Shown here in pieces: positions 5,735-10,318 of a DNA stretch of 10,318 nucleotides. Made by a program: the position numbers and the translations under genes. Within the stretch, counting starts at the first letter, position 1; every line of letters starts with the position of its first letter. The notes below the pieces were generated by a model that saw only the letters and a list, made by a program, of their open reading frames with translations, was not told the origin of the DNA and did no database searches. The stretch comes from Rickettsiaceae bacterium (lineage in GTDB: Bacteria > Pseudomonadota > Alphaproteobacteria > Rickettsiales > Rickettsiaceae): positions 1 to 10,318 of the forward strand of contig JAIOYM010000040.1 of assembly GCA_021741085.1 (NCBI GenBank), read 5' to 3'.

Positions 5735-7789
5735 GTGCGTATTTATAACTATAATTCTTCAAATTTCTACAATCGTATTTTAGATAAAATAGAAGCAATA
5801 TTATCCAGCGAACATGATCAGTTAAGCTTATGGTTTAGTGTAGGAATATTTTGCGGAATATTATATTTTTTTAGTAATGAATTATTTCCAAATATAAAAT
5901 ATTTAGTTATTTTTCCTCTAATATTTACATTGTTTAGAAAACATGCTGTCATTCTAAAAAGTTTACTTATATTATCTACAAGCATATTATTTGGTTTAGT
6001 TATTAGTTACGTTCGTATTGTTAATAACAGATATGAAAAAATACAATATTCTACCCAAGGCTTAGTTTCGGGCATAGTCACATCTATACATCCCAAAGCT
6101 GGTGGTGTGCAAATCACGCTGAAAAACTTGGTTATCATAGGTCATTTATTAAATGACGATGCCGCCAAAATAAGAATTAATGTAGCAGAAAAATATTCTA
6201 GTGCCAGATTAATACAGGTTGGTGACGAAATATTACTAGATGCTATTTTACATCCGCCTCCTGCTCAAAAGCTTTATTATGGATATGACTTCGCTTTACT
6301 TGCACGTTTTAATCAAATTAGTGCAGTTGGATATGCTATTTCCAAACCTGAAATTATAAAAAAACATGCCATCACTCTATATGATAAAATTCAGGTGCTA
6401 CGGCAAAATCTGTACAAGTCGCTATATAATATTTTTTCAGATAAAGTAGCGAGTTTTGTTGCAGCGCTTTTGATTGGCGACAGTGGGGGAATTGATCGTA
6501 ACGATATGCAAAATATACGTTATAGCGGAATATCTCACTTAATATGTGTTTCAGGTTTACATATATCACTTATAGCAGCTATTTTTTTCAAAATAGCACG
6601 TTTTATGCTTAACATTTCTGATATCATAGCTTTTAGGTTTAACATCCAGGCAATAGCAGCTATAAGCTCAATTCTTGCTACTTCCTTATATTGGTTACTT
6701 ACAGACTTGCAAATTGCTGCCACAAGAGCTTTTATAATGAGTGCTGTAGTTATATATGCTGTGATTTTTGGCGGGAAAGTGAATCATTTTAGGTTGCTGA
6801 ATTTTGCCTGCATTCTTTTATTAATGTTTAATCCCGAAAATATCTTCAAACCCAGCTTTCAACTTTCATTTTTGGCTGTGTTAGCGCTATTTTTTAGTGA
6901 TGAGCTAAACCAGAAGCTGCTACAAAAATATAATTTTGGTTCGGGTTTTTTGGGTAGAATAACAAAATATATTTTCTATAGTATATTTTTTAGCTTCAAT
7001 GTTAGTATAATCACGGCCCCTATTGCTATTTATAATTTCTACATTTTTGCTAACTATAGTATTTTAGCTAATTTAATAGCGGTACCCATAACTTTATACA
7101 TGATAATTCCATTGCTAATGATTTTTATTCTATTTTTGCCACTTGGTAATGCAATGTATTATTATCCGGTGCAGTTAATAGAAATACTTGTTAAATTTTT
7201 ACTAACTCTATCAGACAAAGTAGCGCATGCATACTACTCAGTAAGCTATATCGGCTACATAACTAGCGCCAGTATTGTAATATATATGTTAGGCTTTTTT
7301 ATGCTTACCTTGTGGAAAGGCAGCTTGCGCTTTTTTGGATTTATTCCAATAGTTTTTTCTGTCATACTTATGCTAATATCGCCGAAACCTTTAATGATAA
7401 TATCTTTGGATGATTTGATGTTGGCAGCCCAGAATAACGATAACCAATTAGAAATATATGCAAAAAAGCACAAAAACTTTCAGGCACGTTATTGGACGGA
7501 CTGGTTTGGTCAAAAAGAATTAATTATGCATGAAGAAAATATTGCCCAAAAAAATTGGTTTTTTGCTAGTCATGGTAAAAAAATTGCTGTTATCTTCAAT
7601 GACAAATTCGATATATCTAATTTGAATAACTACGATCTAGTTCTAGATTCTACAATAAATCAACATGTAAGAAATTCACCCATAGCTACCAAGATAAATA
7701 AAATAATCGATTTATATGCATTGTTAGACCTCGGGGTTAATATTTTTGTTTTTTTAGATAAACCAGGCATTAAAGTTGAAATATTATAA
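5735..7789 (+). CDS. comEC: ComEC/Rec2 family DNA-uptake channel, without metallo-beta-lactamase domain
   Basis: ComEC is the inner-membrane channel that passes single-stranded DNA into the cytoplasm during natural transformation. The 684-residue protein begins with N-terminal membrane spans (about 32-92). A soluble OB-like domain follows (about 105-205; GLVSGIVTSIHPKAGGVQI). Next is the competence domain with its signature ALLIGD (244-249) ... RYSGISHLICVSGLHISLI (262-280). Several further helices run to about residue 550. The last 130 residues are soluble and lack the HxHxDH signature of the metallo-beta-lactamase domain found in Bacillus ComEC; such shortened forms are usual in alphaproteobacteria. 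The start is GTG at 5735 with no good Shine-Dalgarno. An in-frame TAA at 5726 rules out a longer protein. The frame is intact, unlike the neighbouring carboxypeptidase remnant. The MFS gene follows after 63 bases. Confidence 0.92.
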   Translation: MRIYNYNSSNFYNRILDKIEAILSSEHDQLSLWFSVGIFCGILYFFSNELFPNIKYLVIFPLIFTLFRKHAVILKSLLILSTSILFGLVISYVRIVNNRYEKIQYSTQGLVSGIVTSIHPKAGGVQITLKNLVIIGHLLNDDAAKIRINVAEKYSSARLIQVGDEILLDAILHPPPAQKLYYGYDFALLARFNQISAVGYAISKPEIIKKHAITLYDKIQVLRQNLYKSLYNIFSDKVASFVAALLIGDSGGIDRNDMQNIRYSGISHLICVSGLHISLIAAIFFKIARFMLNISDIIAFRFNIQAIAAISSILATSLYWLLTDLQIAATRAFIMSAVVIYAVIFGGKVNHFRLLNFACILLLMFNPENIFKPSFQLSFLAVLALFFSDELNQKLLQKYNFGSGFLGRITKYIFYSIFFSFNVSIITAPIAIYNFYIFANYSILANLIAVPITLYMIIPLLMIFILFLPLGNAMYYYPVQLIEILVKFLLTLSDKVAHAYYSVSYIGYITSASIVIYMLGFFMLTLWKGSLRFFGFIPIVFSVILMLISPKPLMIISLDDLMLAAQNNDNQLEIYAKKHKNFQARYWTDWFGQKELIMHEENIAQKNWFFASHGKKIAVIFNDKFDISNLNNYDLVLDSTINQHVRNSPIATKINKIIDLYALLDLGVNIFVFLDKPGIKVEIL

Positions 7790-7852
7790 AAAATTTAACT
7801 GTCGGGTTAAAAAAATGTTTTATTATACACTTATTTTGTATAAAATAAATTT

Positions 7853-9280
7853 ATGAGGCGATTTAATTTTCTGTTTATATATAAAAATATCTTAATTATG
7901 TCAAAATCTAAACTCATGCTTTCGGTATTATTGGCTAATTGTCTTTCTCATTACGATGCTGTGCTTTATGCGATGATGGGTAAAATTCTAGCGCAAATAT
8001 TTTTTTCTAACGATCATATTTCTGGATTAATTTTAACTTACAGCGTCCCTCTAATAGGTATATTTATCAAACCAGTTGCCACAACATTATTTGGTGGTAT
8101 TGCTATAACTTTTGGACCAGCTAGAGGGTTAGTGATAAGTTTGCTGGGAATGACTATATGTACATTTTTAATAGGTTGCCTACCTAGCTATCAAACAGCA
8201 GGAATCTGGGCTCCGATCTTGTTGTCAATTACTTATGGTTTGCAAGCGATGTTTATGTCTGGTGAATCCACTATAGCGGGTTTATTTATCATAGAAAATA
8301 CAGAAGCCACAAAACGTTCGTTTATTAGTAGCATATATAATTCATCTTCAATTGTTGGTGTTTGTATTGCAACTTGGGCAACTTATTTGATATCAGAGTC
8401 AGGTAGCGCTGAAACATACTGGCGTTGGGCGTATTTTGGCTCGGTTTTTACTGGTTTAATCAACATATATTTACGCTATCAATTGAATATAAGCAAATAT
8501 TCCTCTAGAAAATTCTCTGTTGATTCAAATAAATCATTCAATTGGAAAAAATACTTTGCAGTTGTCAGTGGCTATTTACTGATAGGGGTTATTATAACTT
8601 ATTTGATAGTAAAATTTAATCAGGAAGCCTTATATTATATCAAAATACTAGCTCCGTTTACCATATTTATCAGCGCTGTGCTTTTATACAGGTTGAATAA
8701 AAATGGTGGAACAATGCTAAAGCTTATGGTGATAAATGGTTCTAATTATTTGAATTTTGTTGTGCCTTTCATCATGTTTAATATTTTGGTGCCCCTAATG
8801 ACAAAATTTACTTATACAGACATGCTAAGCATGAACATTAAAATGACTTTGTTAGATGGTCTTTTGTTACCGTTATTTGGTTGGTTGGGTGATAAATATG
8901 GCGCTAGAAGAGTTATGCTATATTCGGCAGCTTTGATGACGATAACAATTATTCCGTTATTTAGTATGATTCCAGAAGCATCATACATAGAGCTCGCTAT
9001 TATAAGATTTATAATTGTGGTTATTGGTATAGGATTTTCTGCGCCATCACACAAATATTTTTTAGATTCTTACAGTGGGTATAACAAATATTTGGTTACA
9101 GGAGTATCATGCGCAATAGGAGGAGAGCTAATACGTAGAATATCCATGCCTCTTTCGCTATATCTTTGGGATATTTATGGTGCTACTTTTGCTATATCTG
9201 GTTATATAGCATTTGTTAGCTTGTGTGCTACTTTGGTGCTATATTTTGATCAAACTAAGCCTGCTAAAATAGTTGAATAG
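7853..9280 (+). CDS. MFS permease, metabolite:H+ symporter (MHS/ProP-like) type
   Basis: This is a 475-residue inner-membrane transporter with about 12 hydrophobic spans and a central cytoplasmic loop (about 212-234). LSHYDAVLYAMMGKILAQIFF (31-51) matches the MHS-family first-helix pattern seen in ProP and related symporters of osmolytes or organic acids. The second half has a good MFS motif A, GWLGDKYGARRV (343-354). The equivalent motif in the first half (GGIAITFGPARG, 81-92) has lost its acidic residue. Substrate cannot be named. The frame opens at ATG 7853, but M16 (ATG at 7898) gives a family-like N-terminus (MSKSKLMLSVLLANCLSHYD). Neither ATG has a Shine-Dalgarno. A TATAAA at 7839-7844 would leave the first ATG almost leaderless, favouring 7898. 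Rickettsiales commonly carry several such permeases, presumably to import host metabolites. Confidence 0.88.
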   Translation: MRRFNFLFIYKNILIMSKSKLMLSVLLANCLSHYDAVLYAMMGKILAQIFFSNDHISGLILTYSVPLIGIFIKPVATTLFGGIAITFGPARGLVISLLGMTICTFLIGCLPSYQTAGIWAPILLSITYGLQAMFMSGESTIAGLFIIENTEATKRSFISSIYNSSSIVGVCIATWATYLISESGSAETYWRWAYFGSVFTGLINIYLRYQLNISKYSSRKFSVDSNKSFNWKKYFAVVSGYLLIGVIITYLIVKFNQEALYYIKILAPFTIFISAVLLYRLNKNGGTMLKLMVINGSNYLNFVVPFIMFNILVPLMTKFTYTDMLSMNIKMTLLDGLLLPLFGWLGDKYGARRVMLYSAALMTITIIPLFSMIPEASYIELAIIRFIIVVIGIGFSAPSHKYFLDSYSGYNKYLVTGVSCAIGGELIRRISMPLSLYLWDIYGATFAISGYIAFVSLCATLVLYFDQTKPAKIVE

Positions 9281-9301
9281 GTATTTGTAATATTTCTAGG
9301 T

Positions 9302-9329
9302 CTCACGTGGAAATAATGTTTCACATGAG
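9302..9329. terminator. hairpin just after the MFS gene; possible terminator
   Basis: CTCACGTGGAAA (9302-9313) pairs with TTTCACATGAG (9319-9329) around a TAATG loop: 11 pairs, one mismatch and one bulged G. It lies 21 bases past the MFS stop, a natural terminator position. No T-run follows, so termination would not be classic intrinsic. The mismatch becomes a G-U pair in RNA from the minus strand. Confidence 0.4.
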
Positions 9330-9354
9330 CCTTGATTTAATAATGTATTAGGTC

Positions 9355-9395
9355 GTCTCATGAGCGTGAGCTTGCGAACTAGCGTGGTGATCCAG
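9355..9395 (-). repeat. type B palindrome copy 1 (degenerate left arm)
   Basis: The right arm GCGTGGTGATCCAG is intact, but the left arm reads GTCTCATGAGC in place of GTCATCACGAGC, so the outer stem is broken. It marks the left edge of the array. Confidence 0.8.
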
Positions 9396-9439
9396 TTATT
9401 GACTTCTTTTTAAAATTGTATTTAGAAGAGTCATTTATC

Positions 9440-9473
9440 CTGGATTGCCACGCTTTACAAGCTCGCAATGACG
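9440..9473 (+). repeat. type A palindrome copy 1
   Basis: Outer stem ATTGC/GCAAT and inner stem GCTT-TAC-AAGC are separated by a small internal loop. Confidence 0.9.
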
Positions 9474-9548
9474 CTATCACATTACCGCTAGGGGGTGTTG
9501 CTGCTTTTATAATAGAATCGCTTGAATGCCTATCAGTCTTAGGTGTGT

Positions 9549-9593
9549 GTCATCACGAGCCGTGAGCGAAGCGATGCGAGCGTGGTGATCCAG
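9549..9593 (-). repeat. type B palindrome copy 2 (variant centre)
   Basis: Both outer arms (ATCAC/GTGAT) are intact. The centre (CGTGAGCGAAGCGATGCGAG) differs from copies 3 and 4, while the arms are conserved. Confidence 0.9.
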
Positions 9594-9639
9594 TTATCTA
9601 ACCTTTCTTTTTTTAAATATGTATATAGAGTCGTTTGCC

Positions 9640-9676
9640 CTGGATTGCCACGCTCTTAAAAGAGCTCGCAATGACG
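9640..9676 (+). repeat. type A palindrome copy 2 (longer inner stem)
   Basis: The inner stem is lengthened symmetrically to GCTCTT-AA-AAGAGC, 3 bases longer overall than copy 1, and remains perfectly paired. Confidence 0.9.
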
Positions 9677-9754
9677 CTATCACATTATCGCTAGACGATG
9701 TTGCTGCTTTTTGTATTAGAAATCGCTTGAATGCCTGGAAAGTCAAGCTATAGT

Positions 9755-9797
9755 GTCATCACGAGCGTGAGCTTTGCGAACTAGCGTGGTGATCCAG
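9755..9797 (-). repeat. type B palindrome copy 3
   Basis: GTCATCACGAGCGTGAGC ... CTAGCGTGGTGATCCAG with intact ATCAC/GTGAT arms. It is the same, base for base, as copy 4. Confidence 0.9.
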
Positions 9798-9844
9798 TTA
9801 TCTAACCTTTCTTTTTAAATATGTATGTAGAAGAGTCGGTTGTC

Positions 9845-9878
9845 CTGGATTGCCACGCTTTGCAAGCTCGCAATGACG
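9845..9878 (+). repeat. type A palindrome copy 3
   Basis: Same as copy 1 except for one loop base (inner stem GCTT-TGC-AAGC). Confidence 0.9.
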
Positions 9879-9941
9879 CTATCGCATTACCGCTAGGGGA
9901 TGTTGCTGCTTTTTGTATTTGTATATAAGGAGTCGTTTTTC

Positions 9942-9975
9942 CTGGATTGCCACGCTTTACAAGCTCGCAATGACG
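9942..9975 (+). repeat. type A palindrome copy 4 (no partner B)
   Basis: Identical to copy 1 over 34 bases, but only 97 bases after copy 3 and without a B copy between them. Confidence 0.9.
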
Positions 9976-10009
9976 TATTTTTATTACCGCTAGGGGATGT
10001 TGCTGCATT

Positions 10010-10123
10010 CTTAACAGAGTCCACATTCCAACAAATTCGAACGCATCCCCTCAAATTGATTCCCTATCTCCCCACATTCTCCCTCCAACAAACCTTTCTC
10101 CATGTTTGCGCGCCCAACCAATA
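10010..10123. other. C-rich insert interrupting the repeat array
   Basis: From about 10010 to 10123 the array pattern breaks: the end of one conserved segment, a B copy and the start of the next spacer are replaced. In 10011-10120 I count 43 C and only 9 G, unlike anything else in the window. CCACATTC occurs at 10021 and 10072, and TCCAACAAA at 10027 and 10084, so the insert has an internal direct repeat. On the minus strand ATG (10103) to TAA (10011) is a 30-codon open frame, without a ribosome site; I would not call it a gene. Origin unknown. Confidence 0.6.
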
Positions 10124-10154
10124 GTTGAATATATATTTAGAAGAGTCGTTTTTC

Positions 10155-10191
10155 CTGGATTGCCACGGCGCTAACGCTTCTCGCAATGACG
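10155..10191 (+). repeat. type A palindrome copy 5 (variant centre)
   Basis: Outer stem ATTGC/GCAAT is kept. The centre changes to GGCG-CTAA-CGCT, which still pairs (one G-U). Confidence 0.88.
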
Positions 10192-10269
10192 CTATCACAT
10201 TACCGCTAGAGGATTTTGCTTTTTCTTTTATATTAGAATGGCTGGAATGCCTATCAGTCTTAGGAGTTT

Positions 10270-10312
10270 GTCATCACGAGCGTGAGCTTTGCGAACTAGC
10301 GTGGTGATCCAG
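10270..10312 (-). repeat. type B palindrome copy 4, at the window end
   Basis: Same as copy 3 and followed by TTATTA, the start of the usual spacer, so another unit probably follows outside the window. Confidence 0.9.
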
Positions 10313-10318
10313 TTATTA

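Larger units (their letters stand above)
9355..10312. repeat. array of about 200-bp composite palindromic repeat units
   Basis: This kilobase has no credible gene. It is built from two palindrome versions. Type B (GTCATCACGAGC ... GTGGTGATCCAG) lies at 9355, 9549, 9755 and 10270. Type A (CTGGATTGCCACGC ... CGCAATGAC) lies at 9440, 9640, 9845, 9942 and 10155. The order is B, a 44-47-base AT-rich spacer (CTAACCTTTCTTTTT...AGTCGTTT), A, then a conserved 75-78-base segment (CTATCACATTACCGCTAG...) leading to the next B. Starts of successive units are 194 and 206 bases apart. B reads as the reverse complement of A with a longer centre, so each unit is also a large inverted repeat. The A type resembles the dispersed GTCATTGCGAGC...GCAATCCAG palindromes known from many bacterial genomes. 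Open frames here are by-products of the repeats. The array continues past the window end. Confidence 0.93.

Noticed and set aside
7794..7811. TTTAAC/GTTAAA hairpin as terminator after comEC
   Set aside because: A 6-bp AT-rich stem followed by A's, not T's, in the comEC direction; it only resembles a terminator for the minus strand, where there is no gene.
10021..10060. T-arm-like TTCGAA in the C-rich insert as part of a tRNA
   Set aside because: No acceptor, D or anticodon stem can be built around it.
9802..10307. Open frames of 60-74 codons on both strands in the repeat array
   Set aside because: They run through the palindromes, encode the repetitive peptides typical of such repeats (for example DCHALQARND), and have no ribosome sites or domain signal.
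9355..10312. CRISPR array
   Set aside because: Repeats are palindromes in both orientations, unit length is about 200 bp, and the spacers between them are themselves conserved; no cas gene is present.

Overview
The window is AT-rich (roughly one third G+C by eye). Its gene set fits an alphaproteobacterium of the Rickettsiales type: ClpX with an alphaproteobacterial-style Walker A (TGCGKT), a short Coq7-type ubiquinone hydroxylase, a ComEC without a metallo-beta-lactamase domain, an MHS/ProP-like permease, a decaying cell-wall gene, and dense palindromic repeats. The genus cannot be fixed from the sequence alone. A host-associated lifestyle is an inference.

The left third is a leftward block: the N-terminal half of clpX (cut by the window edge), complete clpB, and coq7. 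A good Rho-independent terminator sits between coq7 and clpB, so clpB should have its own promoter. No terminator is visible between clpB and clpX. clpB and clpX are protein quality-control genes; coq7 belongs to ubiquinone synthesis.

The middle starts with a 247-bp divergent intergenic region carrying inverted repeats. A rightward gene for a 376-residue protein of unknown function follows, with low-complexity and tandem-repeat segments. Next is a 334-bp gap that is not empty: it holds, on the minus strand, the last 63 codons of a D-Ala-D-Ala carboxypeptidase (PBP4/DacB, peptidase S13), including its KTG motif. The rest of that gene is gone. Rightward comEC and an MFS permease come next.

The last kilobase (9281-10318) has no credible gene. 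It is an array of about 200-bp composite units built from two versions of a palindrome in opposite orientation. The two versions differ by paired changes that preserve their stems. The array contains an apparent microhomology deletion and a C-rich insert, and it runs off the right edge. The most unusual parts of the window are this array and the unknown protein. I see no complete new defence or mobile system.
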